Positions 10,737 through 20,307 of a DNA stretch of 64,000 nt are shown here, one piece after another. Under the pieces are notes generated by a model that saw only the letters and a program-made list of their open reading frames with translations, ran no database searches and was not told the DNA's origin. The DNA is from Colwellia sp. 12G3. Its GTDB lineage: Bacteria; Pseudomonadota; Gammaproteobacteria; Enterobacterales; Alteromonadaceae. Every line of letters starts with the position of its first letter. Position 1 is the first letter of the stretch. Made by a program: the position numbers and the translations under genes. The stretch is from NCBI RefSeq assembly GCF_002836775.1, contig NZ_PJAQ01000012.1, forward strand, positions 62,001 to 126,000, given 5' to 3'.

Positions 10737-10769
10737 AAAGCCGTTAGCTCAAAAGCTAACGGCTTTTTT
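10737..10769. terminator. Bidirectional terminator between argA and mrcA
   Basis: AAAGCCGTTAGCT (10737-10749) and AGCTAACGGCTTT (10754-10766) form a perfect 13-bp stem with loop CAAA. On the + strand the stem runs into six T residues, a strong factor-independent terminator for the arg operon. Read the other way it follows the mrcA stop codon by 16 bases with a weaker T run. Confidence 0.92.
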
Positions 10770-10784
10770 CTTATTCAGTGATCG

Positions 10785-13370
10785 TTAGAACAGTTCTTCT
10801 TCTTTTTCTTTACTGCCAGATAATATCTCACTGCTGTTATCTTCAGCAACATACTCTGTTGGCACATTGCCAAGACGGAAGTACTCAAATTGACTCGTTG
10901 TATCAGTCTTGGTGGTCAATTTCCCTGTCGCTTTATCAATGCGGACAGATACAATATCAACAGGCGGCTGGAAATCTTCAGCTTCAATATCAGCTAATGC
11001 GATGCGCATAAAGTCTATCCAGGCAGGTTGTGCAGATTTAGCACCAAATTCCGTACCTGTTGTTTGATTCTTTCCTAAGTTATTATTATAAACCGATTGT
11101 CCAAGCATATGGCGAGGGTCATCAAAGCCTATCCAAGAGGTGGTGATTAAACGGCGGCTAAATCCAGAAAACCAAGCATCTTTAGCTTCATTTGTTGTAC
11201 CTGTTTTACCGGCAATATCTCGGCGTGCAAGTGTTCTAGCGCGCCATCCGGTGCCTTGCCAACCTGGTTTTACAGACCAATCGGAACCCCAAATAGCACT
11301 GTTAAGTGCTTGAGTGATTAAAAAAGCATTTTGGGCGCTTATCACACGAACTGCTTGTTTAATTGCTATCACTGACTCGTCAGCTTGAATGACTAATTCT
11401 TCATTATTAACCTCGATCCCATCGGTCAACATCGTATCCGTATGAAGTATTGCTATATCCTGTACTGGTTCTTCAAGTTCAATAATTTCAACACAAGGAT
11501 CGCAAGCGAGGGCTGGATTGGCTTGATAAATAATCTCTCCATCACTATTTTCAATACGTTCAATTAAATAGGGTTCAACTAAGAAACCACCATTGGCAAA
11601 AGCAGCAAAACCGGTAGCAACTTCTAATGGGGTTAAGGAAGCAGCACCAAGTGCTAATGTTTCGCTACGAGGTAAATCACTCTTATTAAAGCCAAAGGTG
11701 GTTAAGTGATTTATGGTATTACTGAGACCAATACTTTGAAGTAAGCGTACTGCTATAACATTTTTAGACCGTGCTAAAGCTTCGCGAACTCTAATAGGTC
11801 CTGCATAATTTTCTGGGGAATTCCTAGGTCGCCAAACGGCACCTGAACTTCTATCCCATTGGTTTATCGGGGCATCATTAACTAACGAAGCAAGGGTAAA
11901 GCCATGTTCAAGAGCAGCAGAGTAGATGAAAGGTTTTATATTTGAGCCAACTTGTCGTTTAGCTTGGGTAACCCGATTAAACTGACTTTGTTCGAAACTA
12001 AAACCGCCAACAGCTGCTTTAATGGCTCCATCATCTGTAGATAAAGACACAATGGCAGCACTGGCAGTTGGAAGTTGTCCTAGACGGTAATTACTGTCGG
12101 GCATTTTACTAACTAAAATAATATCGCCATATCGTAGGATGTCACTTGCTAACTTGGGGGGATTACCTTGCTTTTGATCATTAATATAAGGACGAGCCCA
12201 AGCTAGCCCTTGCCACTTAATGTTCGTAATTTTTTTACTGTGAAGTTGAATGCTAACAGATTGTTCTTCAACGGCAAGAACAACAGCAGGCTCAAGCATT
12301 TGGTAATAATCAATCTCTGAAAGGGCTTTTGTTATTTCTTCTTGTGATAACGGTAATGCGTTAGCATTAGGTACATTTGTAGAAACTGTTGATTGAGGCC
12401 TAAGTGAAATCAGAGGACCACGGTAACCATGACGCTGATCATAATTCAATAAATTATTCACCAGGGCTTGTTCAGCTGCAGTCTGTAATTTTGCTGTTAC
12501 TGTGGTAAATACTTTGTAGCCTTCAGTATAGGCTTTTTCTTTTCCGTAACGTTTAAGTATTTCATTATGAGCCATTTCTGCAACATAGGGAGCATTCAAC
12601 TCAATTTCTGCGCCATGTTTTTTACCTGTTATCGGCTCATTTTTGGCTGTCTGGTATTGTAGGTCAGAGATGTAGCCGCTAATTAACATACGTTGTAAAA
12701 CTACAGAACGGCGAGCTTTAGCACGCTCAGGAGAGCGGATAGGATTAAGTGTTGAAGGTGCTTTAGGCAGCCCCGCTAATACCGCAATTTGAGCCAGATT
12801 AAGGTCGCTAATCTCTTTGCCGTAATAGACTTGTGCAGCTGCACCAAAGCCGAAAGCCCTATGACCGAGTTCAATTTTATTGATGTACAACATCAAAATT
12901 TCATCTTTGCTAAGTAAGCTTTCAATATGAAAGGATAAGAATATTTCTCGTATTTTACGTGTATAAGTTACTTCACGAGTAAGGAAGAAGTTACGTGCAA
13001 CCTGCATGGTAATAGTACTAGCACCACCTTTGTCCTGTCCCATGAGTTTACCTAGTACCGCTCGTCCCATGCCTATTGGGTCAACACCAAAATGCATATA
13101 AAAACGGTCATCTTCAGTAGCTAATAACGCATCGATGAGTTGTTGAGGCACTTGCTCTAATGTTAACGGTGTACGCTTTTTTTCACCAAACTGGGAAATT
13201 AGCAATCCGTCCTGGCTATAAACTTGCAATGGTGTTTGCCAATGCAAGTCTTTTAATGATTCAACACTAGGTAATTCTGAACGCATTGATAGATATAAAC
13301 TATAAATGCCAATTGATGTCAAAATAAACAGTATCAGACTGACTTTTAATAAATATTTGATTGAAAACAC
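10785..13370 (-). CDS. mrcA: Penicillin-binding protein 1A, bifunctional murein synthase
   Basis: Inner-membrane glycosyltransferase and DD-transpeptidase that polymerises and cross-links peptidoglycan. 861 residues against 850 in E. coli. One N-terminal membrane anchor (about 5-27), GT51 glycosyltransferase with ATEDDRFYMHFGVD and GGASTITMQVARNFFL (about 85-135), then a transpeptidase with SNIK (SxxK nucleophile), SKN (SxN) and KTGTT. Translation starts at GTG (13370) without a clear ribosome site, but the N-terminus aligns with the E. coli protein. It is divergent from pilM, the usual arrangement in gammaproteobacteria. Confidence 0.95.
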   Translation of the reverse strand: MFSIKYLLKVSLILFILTSIGIYSLYLSMRSELPSVESLKDLHWQTPLQVYSQDGLLISQFGEKKRTPLTLEQVPQQLIDALLATEDDRFYMHFGVDPIGMGRAVLGKLMGQDKGGASTITMQVARNFFLTREVTYTRKIREIFLSFHIESLLSKDEILMLYINKIELGHRAFGFGAAAQVYYGKEISDLNLAQIAVLAGLPKAPSTLNPIRSPERAKARRSVVLQRMLISGYISDLQYQTAKNEPITGKKHGAEIELNAPYVAEMAHNEILKRYGKEKAYTEGYKVFTTVTAKLQTAAEQALVNNLLNYDQRHGYRGPLISLRPQSTVSTNVPNANALPLSQEEITKALSEIDYYQMLEPAVVLAVEEQSVSIQLHSKKITNIKWQGLAWARPYINDQKQGNPPKLASDILRYGDIILVSKMPDSNYRLGQLPTASAAIVSLSTDDGAIKAAVGGFSFEQSQFNRVTQAKRQVGSNIKPFIYSAALEHGFTLASLVNDAPINQWDRSSGAVWRPRNSPENYAGPIRVREALARSKNVIAVRLLQSIGLSNTINHLTTFGFNKSDLPRSETLALGAASLTPLEVATGFAAFANGGFLVEPYLIERIENSDGEIIYQANPALACDPCVEIIELEEPVQDIAILHTDTMLTDGIEVNNEELVIQADESVIAIKQAVRVISAQNAFLITQALNSAIWGSDWSVKPGWQGTGWRARTLARRDIAGKTGTTNEAKDAWFSGFSRRLITTSWIGFDDPRHMLGQSVYNNNLGKNQTTGTEFGAKSAQPAWIDFMRIALADIEAEDFQPPVDIVSVRIDKATGKLTTKTDTTSQFEYFRLGNVPTEYVAEDNSSEILSGSKEKEEELF

Positions 13371-13496
13371 AGCAAAAGACCAATAAGTGGATTAAAATGT
13401 AAGATATTACTAGTATATCGTGTAAAAGCATGTAATAAATGTATTTATGCGTATTTTGCGTCTAAAATAATTACAAAAATAAAATTGTAGGTCTTT

Positions 13497-14576
13497 ATGC
13501 TAGACAAACTGTGGAAAAAGAAAAACTCAATGATGGTGGGGATTGATATTGGTTCCCATTCTGCGAAAGCGGTATTGTTAAGTCAGGGAAGTGAAGGCTT
13601 CGTAATAGAAGACTTCGCTATTGAACCAATGCCACGAGGTTCAGTAGTAGATCGCGAAATTCAAGATATTGAAGCCGTTGGTGCGGTAATAGCTAAAATA
13701 CGAAAGAAAATCTCACCTAAGGCTACCGACGCTGCGGCTGCTGTGTCAGGGCAAACTGTTATCACTAAAGTGATCTATATGGATGTTGCTTTGACTGAGG
13801 ATGAACTTGCTAGTCAAATAGAGATTGAAGCAGATAGCCTCATTCCATTCCCACTTGACGAAGTCAGCTTAGACTTTGAAACCTTAGATGTTAATGAGTC
13901 TGACCCAAGTAAAGTCAATGTATTGCTTAGTGCGGCTCGGACTGAATCAATTGAGGCACGTGTTGCAGCATTAGACGCAGGAGATTTCCACGCCAAAGTA
14001 ATTGATGTTGAATCTTATGCCGTTGGCAGAGCTTATGAACTATGCTTAACACAACTACCAGAAGATGCGAAAGATAAAGTAGTAGCAATTGTTGATATTG
14101 GCTCAACGGTTACACTTTTCTCAGCGACGAATGCAGGTAAACATATCTATAGTCGTGACCAAATGTTTGGGGGAGAGCAATATACTCGTTCTATTGTGTC
14201 TTATTACAATAAATCATTTGAGCAAGCGGAAGAGGCAAAAACCACTAACGACTTACCACCCAATTATACCTTTGAAGTATTGGCACCTTTCCATACTGTT
14301 TTAATGCAGCAAATACGCCGCGCGATTCAAATGTTTTTGACTACTAGTGGTCAAGAAAAAGTTGATTATTTGTTGATTTCTGGTGGTACGGCCGCATTAG
14401 AGGGGATTGAAAGCTTACTTACTGATGAATTAGGCATACATACCGTTATTGCTAATCCATTCAATGATATGTCTTATGGTGACTCAATTGAACCAGGCGA
14501 ACTTGAAATTGTTGCAGCTCAATTAATGGTGGCAACAGGTTTAGCCTTAAGGAGTTTTACGCCATGGCACATATAA
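13497..14576 (+). CDS. pilM: Type IV pilus assembly protein PilM
   Basis: Actin-like cytoplasmic ATPase-fold protein that binds the N-terminus of PilN and anchors the pilus alignment complex. 359 residues. Actin-fold signatures: MVGIDIGSHSAKAV near residue 13, AIVDIGSTVTLF near 197 and LLISGGTAALEG near 295. TAGG lies upstream of the ATG. First gene of a tight pilMNOPQ operon; its end overlaps pilN by 13 bases, suggesting translational coupling. Confidence 0.95.
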   Translation: MLDKLWKKKNSMMVGIDIGSHSAKAVLLSQGSEGFVIEDFAIEPMPRGSVVDREIQDIEAVGAVIAKIRKKISPKATDAAAAVSGQTVITKVIYMDVALTEDELASQIEIEADSLIPFPLDEVSLDFETLDVNESDPSKVNVLLSAARTESIEARVAALDAGDFHAKVIDVESYAVGRAYELCLTQLPEDAKDKVVAIVDIGSTVTLFSATNAGKHIYSRDQMFGGEQYTRSIVSYYNKSFEQAEEAKTTNDLPPNYTFEVLAPFHTVLMQQIRRAIQMFLTTSGQEKVDYLLISGGTAALEGIESLLTDELGIHTVIANPFNDMSYGDSIEPGELEIVAAQLMVATGLALRSFTPWHI

Positions 14577-15133
14577 ATCTACTCCCTTGGCGCGAAGCTG
14601 CATTAAAGGCACAGCAAAAAGAATACTTTACCATTCTAGCTGCGGTTGTCTTACTGACTTTAGCACTGGTTCTATCTACAAACTTTTATTTTCAAGCGCG
14701 TATTGATGGCCAAAATAGTAAAAACCAATACCTGAAAAATGAAATTGCACAACTTGACATTCAAATTGATGAAATAAAAACCTTAAATGATAAAAAAGCG
14801 GCATTACAAAAACGAATTAATGTTGTGGAACAATTACAGCGTAGTCGAAATGTAGGTACGCAAGTACTTGACGAAATAGCTAAAATTATACCAAACGGTA
14901 TTTATATCATTGAGTTAGAAAAACAAGGCAATACTATACAGTTGTCAGGGAAAAGTGAATCGAATAATCATTTAGCTAATATGATTCGTGCGGTGGAGTT
15001 ATCTGATTTATTTATTGATGCTACCCCTGAGTCGATCACTGCGGATGACGGTTCACCTAAACTACTTAGTAGCTTCAAAATGAAAGTTAAAATTAAAGGT
15101 TTAGTAAATGATGCTAAGAAAGGGAGCAAATAA
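14564..15133 (+). CDS. pilN: Type IV pilus assembly protein PilN
   Basis: Bitopic inner-membrane protein. The N-terminal INLLPWREA motif (residues 4-12) is the conserved PilM-binding segment, followed by one membrane helix (about 23-45) and a coiled-coil plus ferredoxin-like periplasmic part that pairs with PilO. 189 residues. AGGAG lies nine bases upstream of the ATG, inside pilM. Its stop overlaps the pilO start by one base. Confidence 0.94.
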   Translation: MAHINLLPWREAALKAQQKEYFTILAAVVLLTLALVLSTNFYFQARIDGQNSKNQYLKNEIAQLDIQIDEIKTLNDKKAALQKRINVVEQLQRSRNVGTQVLDEIAKIIPNGIYIIELEKQGNTIQLSGKSESNNHLANMIRAVELSDLFIDATPESITADDGSPKLLSSFKMKVKIKGLVNDAKKGSK

Positions 15134-15729
15134 TGAAATTTGATGCATCCCAATTTGACAATCTTGAACTTGATAATATAGGGCAGTGGCCAGCAGCAGC
15201 AAAACTACTCTTGGCTGTTTTTCTTGCAGGTACTGTCGCATTTCTAGGTTATATGGGCTTGATTAGCGACCAGATGAAAAACCTTGAACGTGCTTTCACT
15301 GAAGAAAGCACTTTAAAAGCATCTTATCGTAGTAAATATCATGTTGCGGCTAATTTAGAGTTGTTTCGTGCTCAGATGGTTGAGGCAGAAGATACCTTTG
15401 CTAATCAATTACGAAGTTTGCCTAATAGTCATGAAATTCCAGGGTTATTAGATGATATTACTTTTGTTGGTACAACCAGTGGCCTAGATTTTGTAAAATT
15501 AGAATGGCAACCAGAAATTAGTAAAGAAATTTACATCGAGTTACCGATTGATATTGAAGTCATAGGTCCGTATCACTCCTTTGGGCAGTTTGTAAGCAAA
15601 ATTGCAGGCTTACCAAGAATTGTGACCTTGCATGACTTTAAAATAAGTATTTCACAAGGCGATAGTGAAACTTTACATTTAAAGTTGCAAGCTAAAACCT
15701 ACCGCTATCAAGAGGAGGCAACCAAATGA
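15133..15729 (+). CDS. pilO: Type IV pilus assembly protein PilO
   Basis: Inner-membrane partner of PilN in the alignment subcomplex. 198 residues with an N-terminal cytoplasmic stretch, one membrane helix (about 25-45), a coiled-coil segment and a ferredoxin-like C-terminal domain (ELPIDIEVIGPYHSFGQFV). Ribosome site AAGGGAG precedes the start. It overlaps pilN by one base and pilP by four (ATGA). Confidence 0.93.
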   Translation: MKFDASQFDNLELDNIGQWPAAAKLLLAVFLAGTVAFLGYMGLISDQMKNLERAFTEESTLKASYRSKYHVAANLELFRAQMVEAEDTFANQLRSLPNSHEIPGLLDDITFVGTTSGLDFVKLEWQPEISKEIYIELPIDIEVIGPYHSFGQFVSKIAGLPRIVTLHDFKISISQGDSETLHLKLQAKTYRYQEEATK

Positions 15730-16283
15730 TAAATCATAATTTAACTTATAATACGTCGAAAATATTTAGCGTAATAGCGTTAACTTTGGTGTCAGGTTGT
15801 TTTGACGATACGACTGAAATAAAAACACATATGGCACAAGTCAAAGCAACAACAACTAATTATATTGACCCAATGCCTGAGGTAAACCCATTTAATCACA
15901 TCGCTTATTCAGCAGATGATTTGCGTAGCCCATTTGTATTACCTAGACCGGAAGCTATTCAGCAAAAAATGCAACAAATGGCAGGGTGTTTAAGTCCTGA
16001 TACTAATCGTCGTAAACAACCGTTAGAAAAATATGCCTTAAGTGACTTAACTATGCGCGGCACCTTAGGTGATGCAAGTATGCTCTGGGCTCTATTAGAA
16101 GCTTCAGATTTAAGCCTACATAGAGTTGCTTTAGGAAATTATCTTGGCTTGTATAATGGCCGAATTACACAAGTGAGTGCAAAGACAGTGAAAATAATTG
16201 AATTAGCTCCAGATGGTGCAGGATGTTGGGTAGAGCGTGAAGCTACATTGAATATAGTGCAATCTGAAGAGTCAAATAAGTAA
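15726..16283 (+). CDS. pilP: Type IV pilus lipoprotein PilP
   Basis: Periplasmic lipoprotein linking the PilNO complex to the PilQ secretin. 185 residues. The signal peptide ends in LVSGC (lipobox, Cys near residue 26). The conserved PilP core starts at RSPFVLPRP, with LSDLTMRGTLGD and the beta-domain that contacts PilQ. A strong AGGAG ribosome site lies within the end of pilO. Confidence 0.93.
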   Translation: MINHNLTYNTSKIFSVIALTLVSGCFDDTTEIKTHMAQVKATTTNYIDPMPEVNPFNHIAYSADDLRSPFVLPRPEAIQQKMQQMAGCLSPDTNRRKQPLEKYALSDLTMRGTLGDASMLWALLEASDLSLHRVALGNYLGLYNGRITQVSAKTVKIIELAPDGAGCWVEREATLNIVQSEESNK

Positions 16284-16294
16284 AGGAATTAATA

Positions 16295-18388
16295 ATGCTA
16301 TTTAATCAAACGAAAAATTATAAAAGCTTTACTGCTATTAAAGAGCTCTGGCTAACCACTGTGTTTTTATTGTCTACAGTCTTGCTGTCATTTTCAGTAA
16401 ATGCTGCTGATGAAGGTGACTCTGTAAATAACAATGAACTGGTTGGCATCTCATATAACACCATTCAAAGTGACCAAATTGTGCTTGTTTTCAGCTTTGC
16501 ACAAAATATCACTAGCCTTCCTGAAGTTAAAACATCCATGACACCTGCTTTTGTTGAAGTGATTTTTGATGCTAATGCTTTTGCTAAAGACCAAAAGGAG
16601 ACGCTAGTTAACCATGCTGGCGTTAAAGCAATTAATTTAGATGCTTCTACAGGAAAAGTTGTCGCGTTAATTAGTTTAGAGAAACTTGGCGTTTTTGATG
16701 TTTCATTAAATAACGACAAAGAATTTTCTATCACTTTTAACTATGGAGAATCAGCTGAAGTTGTTGAAACATTGAGCCCAGCAGGTGATGAGTTTATTAA
16801 CCATATAGAATCAATAGACTTTAGGTTAAATAGTGATAATGAAGGACAAATATTAGTTTACCTAAAAGATAACATGCTCGCTGCAGATGTTAATGATAAA
16901 TTAGGTAAATTAAATGTTGAATTCCATAACACTGAAATTATTGAAGATTTACTCTATAAATTAGATGTGACTGATTTTGGCACACTGGTTACTAGTATTG
17001 AGACTTTTAAAGAAGGTCGAAACGCACGCTTAGTTATCGAAGCAGATAGTGATTTTATTTTTACCCAGAAACAAGAAGAAAATTTATTTATTCTAACGGT
17101 AAAAGAAAAGCCTAAAAAAGAGCCTACTTACATCGGTGATACTGACGACTTTAATGGACGCAGTATTTCACTAAGCTTTCAGGATATTCCAGTTCGTACC
17201 GTTTTACAGATTATTGCTGATTACAATGAATTTAATTTAATTATCAGCGATACAGTAACAGGCAATATCACTCTTCGTCTAGATGGTGTTCCTTGGGACC
17301 AAGCATTAAGTATTATCTTAAAAGTGAAAGGCTTAGATAAGCGAATGCAGGGTAATATCTTAATGGTAGCTCCTGCCGATGAATTAGCGGCTCGTGAAGC
17401 ACAAACCTTACAAGCAAAGCAACAAGTCGAAGAGTTGGCTCCTTTATATTCTGAGTATGTTCAAATTAATTACGCTAAAGCTGCTGAATTTTCTGAGTTA
17501 ATCAAAAATGAAGATACTAGCATATTATCTATTCGTGGCAGTGTGTCAGTTGATGAACGTACCAATACACTACTGATACGTGATACAGCGAAAAGTATTG
17601 AAGATATTAAAAGAATGGTTACGATTCTTGATGTTGCTGTTCGTCAAGTTGTTATTGAAGCTAGAATGGTTACCGTTAAAGATAACATGAATGAAGAACT
17701 TGGTATTCGTTGGGGGGTCACTAATACTGATGGAGAAGGTACAGTTTCTGGTTCTTTAGAAGGGGTTGACACCGCACGCGGTGGTGATGTGCCTTCATTA
17801 GTCGATAGATTAAATGTTAACTTACCGGTTGCAACGCCAGCAGGTACTATTGCATTTCAAGTTGCTAGGTTAGCTAATGGAACTATTTTGGACCTTGAGT
17901 TATCAGCCTTAGAAAAAGAGAATAAAGGAGAGGTTATTGCTAGCCCGCGTATTACTACAGCAAACCAAAAGGAAGCTTATATTGAACAGGGTGTTGAAAT
18001 CCCATACCAAGAAGCAGCTTCAAGTGGTGCTACTGCAACACAATTTAAAAAAGCCGTCTTAAGTTTAACGGTAACGCCACATATTACCCCTGATGATAAA
18101 ATTATTTTAGACTTGGTCGTGACACAAGATACAGTATCTGAAGTGAAAAGCGGCCTCGCACCTGCGATTGATACTCAGCGTATTGGCACACAGGTTTTAG
18201 TTAATAATGGTGAGACTATAGTGCTAGGTGGTATATATCAACAAGCGATCATTAGCACAGTATCTAAGATTCCGGTTTTAGGTGATATTCCTTATCTGGG
18301 TTGGTTATTTAGAACTTCAAGCCAGTTAAATGAGAAAAAAGAACTGTTAATTTTCGTTACACCACGAATTGTAACTGAACACTTTTAA
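16295..18388 (+). CDS. pilQ: Type IV pilus secretin PilQ
   Basis: Outer-membrane ring through which the pilus passes. 697 residues. Signal peptide to about residue 38, AMIN domains (about 48-260) for peptidoglycan binding, an STN/N0 domain beginning ISLSFQDIPVRTVLQIIADYN near 288, an N1 domain, and the C-terminal secretin gate with VIASPRITTANQKEAYIEQG and VLGDIPYLGWLFR. Last gene of the pil operon, followed by a strong terminator. Confidence 0.95.
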   Translation: MLFNQTKNYKSFTAIKELWLTTVFLLSTVLLSFSVNAADEGDSVNNNELVGISYNTIQSDQIVLVFSFAQNITSLPEVKTSMTPAFVEVIFDANAFAKDQKETLVNHAGVKAINLDASTGKVVALISLEKLGVFDVSLNNDKEFSITFNYGESAEVVETLSPAGDEFINHIESIDFRLNSDNEGQILVYLKDNMLAADVNDKLGKLNVEFHNTEIIEDLLYKLDVTDFGTLVTSIETFKEGRNARLVIEADSDFIFTQKQEENLFILTVKEKPKKEPTYIGDTDDFNGRSISLSFQDIPVRTVLQIIADYNEFNLIISDTVTGNITLRLDGVPWDQALSIILKVKGLDKRMQGNILMVAPADELAAREAQTLQAKQQVEELAPLYSEYVQINYAKAAEFSELIKNEDTSILSIRGSVSVDERTNTLLIRDTAKSIEDIKRMVTILDVAVRQVVIEARMVTVKDNMNEELGIRWGVTNTDGEGTVSGSLEGVDTARGGDVPSLVDRLNVNLPVATPAGTIAFQVARLANGTILDLELSALEKENKGEVIASPRITTANQKEAYIEQGVEIPYQEAASSGATATQFKKAVLSLTVTPHITPDDKIILDLVVTQDTVSEVKSGLAPAIDTQRIGTQVLVNNGETIVLGGIYQQAIISTVSKIPVLGDIPYLGWLFRTSSQLNEKKELLIFVTPRIVTEHF

Positions 18389-18402
18389 ATATTTGTATTG
18401 TG

Positions 18403-18450
18403 AAAATCCATTAAATGACGTGTTGTTTCGTCATTTAATGGATTTTTTAT
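18403..18450 (+). terminator. Terminator after pilQ
   Basis: AAAATCCATTAAATGACG (18403-18420) pairs perfectly over 18 bp with 18429-18446, with loop TGTTGTTT, and the stem runs into a T-rich tail. It lies 15 bases after the pilQ stop and separates the pil operon from aroK. Confidence 0.92.
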
Positions 18451-18557
18451 TTTAATAAGTGGGTTTTTAACAAAGATAATACTATTGTTGCTTGCAATTT
18501 ATGCATAACAATTGCGATAATTACGCCCTTGAAATTTCCGGGGGAGACCTCTTTTGC

Positions 18558-18594
18558 GTCAAAAGTACTATTTTATAGTATTTCAACTTTTGAC
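18558..18594. promoter_or_regulatory. Inverted repeat upstream of aroK
   Basis: GTCAAAAGT (18558-18566) and ACTTTTGAC (18586-18594) are perfect inverted copies, with ACTA/TAGT continuing the pairing inwards. It lies 36 bp before the aroK start and has no T tail, so an operator or a leader hairpin is more likely than a terminator. Function unknown. Confidence 0.45.
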
Positions 18595-18629
18595 TGTTCT
18601 GTTAACACAACGAGTATTAAGTAAATCTA

Positions 18630-19148
18630 ATGGCAGAAAAACGTAATATATTCCTTATAGGCCCTATGGGTGCTGGTAAAAGCACTATCGGTAGAGAAAT
18701 TGCAGACCGATTACATCTTGAGTTTTTTGACTCTGACCAAGAAATAGAGCGTCGTACAGGAGCAGACATTGCTTGGGTTTTTGATCTTGAAGGTGAAGAA
18801 GGTTTCCGCAGAAGAGAAGAAACGGTGATTGAAGACTTGAGTGAAAAACATGGTATTGTTTTAGCTACAGGTGGTGGTTCTGTAATCAGCACCAATGTTC
18901 GTAATCATTTGTCTGCTCGCGGTATCGTTGTTTACCTTGAAACAACTATCGATAAGCAAGTTGCTCGTACGCAACGTGACCGCCGCCGCCCACTTTTACA
19001 AACATCTGAAGAGCCACGTACAGTGTTGGAAAACTTGGCTGTTGAGCGTAATCCGTTTTATGAAGATATCGCTGATATTATCGTACAAACAGACGATCAA
19101 AGTGCAAAAGTTGTTGCTCATAAAATTATTGAGCGTCTCGACTTTTAA
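18630..19148 (+). CDS. aroK: Shikimate kinase AroK
   Basis: Phosphorylates shikimate at the 3-position in chorismate synthesis. 172 residues (E. coli 173). Walker [10 protein letters not shown] at 11-19, shikimate-binding [11 protein letters not shown] near 32, the LID region RDRRRPLL, and the GGGSV motif. There is only a weak purine-rich site before the ATG. aroK-aroB-damX-dam is the usual gammaproteobacterial order. Confidence 0.96.
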   Translation: MAEKRNIFLIGPMGAGKSTIGREIADRLHLEFFDSDQEIERRTGADIAWVFDLEGEEGFRRREETVIEDLSEKHGIVLATGGGSVISTNVRNHLSARGIVVYLETTIDKQVARTQRDRRRPLLQTSEEPRTVLENLAVERNPFYEDIADIIVQTDDQSAKVVAHKIIERLDF

Positions 19149-19182
19149 TTTAACCCGCGTTGGAATCTAGTAGTATCCTAAT

Positions 19183-20247
19183 ATGGCAATTCTTAATCTT
19201 GATTTAGGTACGCGTAGTTACCCTATCTATATTGATTCAGGTCTGATAAATAAAACAGACCTGCTTTCAGCACATATTCGTGCAAAACGTGTATGCATTG
19301 TAACAAACGATATTGTTGCTCCTTTATACCTAGATTCATTAAAAGTGAAGTTAACAGACTTTACTGTAGATGAAGTCATACTTCCTGATGGTGAAGCTGA
19401 AAAAAGCTTAGCTAATTTTGAGGTTATTATGTCCCACTTACTTACAAATGAGCACGGTAGAGATACTACCTTAATTGCTTTAGGTGGCGGTGTTATAGGT
19501 GATATAACCGGCTTCGCAGCAGCATGTTATCAGCGTGGTATTGATTTTATACAAATTCCAACAACCCTACTTTCACAAGTAGATTCATCAGTTGGTGGAA
19601 AAACCGCGGTAAACCATCCTTTAGGTAAAAACATGGTAGGCGCTTTTTATCAGCCTAAAGCTGTTTTTATTGATATTGATAGCCTTACAACTCTGCCGAC
19701 TCGTGAGTTTAATGCAGGAATGGCAGAAGTTATTAAGTATGGTATTTTAGGTGATAAGTCATTTTTCGTTTGGCTTGAAGATAATATCTCAGCGATTAAA
19801 ACTGGTGATAAAATAGTATTAGCCCAGATGATTGAGCGATGCTGTCAATGCAAAGCTGACATTGTTGCGAGTGACGAGACTGAAGCAGGTATCAGAGCAT
19901 TATTGAATTTAGGCCATACCTTTGGCCACGCTATAGAAGCTGAGCAGGGTTACGGTAATTGGTTACATGGTGAAGCTGTTGCTACTGGCATGGTACTTGC
20001 TGCTAAGTTAGCAGTAGCAATGAATTTGCTTGAAGTGTCAGAACTTCGTCGTATGGAAAAATTGATAGCAGCGTTTGATTTACCTGTAATTGCTCCTAAA
20101 GGTATGGGGTTCGCTGAATTTATTCGCCATATGCGTCGAGACAAAAAAAATATAGCCGGTAAGCTTAGGTTTATAATACCAACAGCTATTGGTCAATCTG
20201 AAATTCGTGACGATGTCACTCAGGATACGCTTCAACAAATTCTATAA
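19183..20247 (+). CDS. aroB: 3-dehydroquinate synthase AroB
   Basis: Second step of the shikimate pathway, NAD- and metal-dependent cyclisation of DAHP to 3-dehydroquinate. 354 residues. The NAD-binding [13 protein letters not shown] and [20 protein letters not shown] segments and the metal-ligand region [11 protein letters not shown] are present. It starts 34 bp after aroK in the same direction. Confidence 0.96.
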   Translation: MAILNLDLGTRSYPIYIDSGLINKTDLLSAHIRAKRVCIVTNDIVAPLYLDSLKVKLTDFTVDEVILPDGEAEKSLANFEVIMSHLLTNEHGRDTTLIALGGGVIGDITGFAAACYQRGIDFIQIPTTLLSQVDSSVGGKTAVNHPLGKNMVGAFYQPKAVFIDIDSLTTLPTREFNAGMAEVIKYGILGDKSFFVWLEDNISAIKTGDKIVLAQMIERCCQCKADIVASDETEAGIRALLNLGHTFGHAIEAEQGYGNWLHGEAVATGMVLAAKLAVAMNLLEVSELRRMEKLIAAFDLPVIAPKGMGFAEFIRHMRRDKKNIAGKLRFIIPTAIGQSEIRDDVTQDTLQQIL

Positions 20248-20253
20248 TTATCT

Positions 20254-20280
20254 TTCTCGTCGGTGAGTAACTGACGAGAA
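20254..20280 (+). other. Hairpin between aroB and damX
   Basis: TTCTCGTC (20254-20261) and GACGAGAA (20273-20280) form an 8-bp stem, extended inside by GT/AC around loop GAGTA. No T run follows at once, so it is more likely an RNA-processing or stability hairpin or a weak attenuator than a full terminator. Confidence 0.5.
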
Positions 20281-20307
20281 GAATTTTAAGCATAGAAAGG
20301 ATTAAGC

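Noticed and set aside
18895-19170. Second open frame inside aroK
   Set aside because: Shadow frame of an intact shikimate kinase with all its motifs; no independent start signal.
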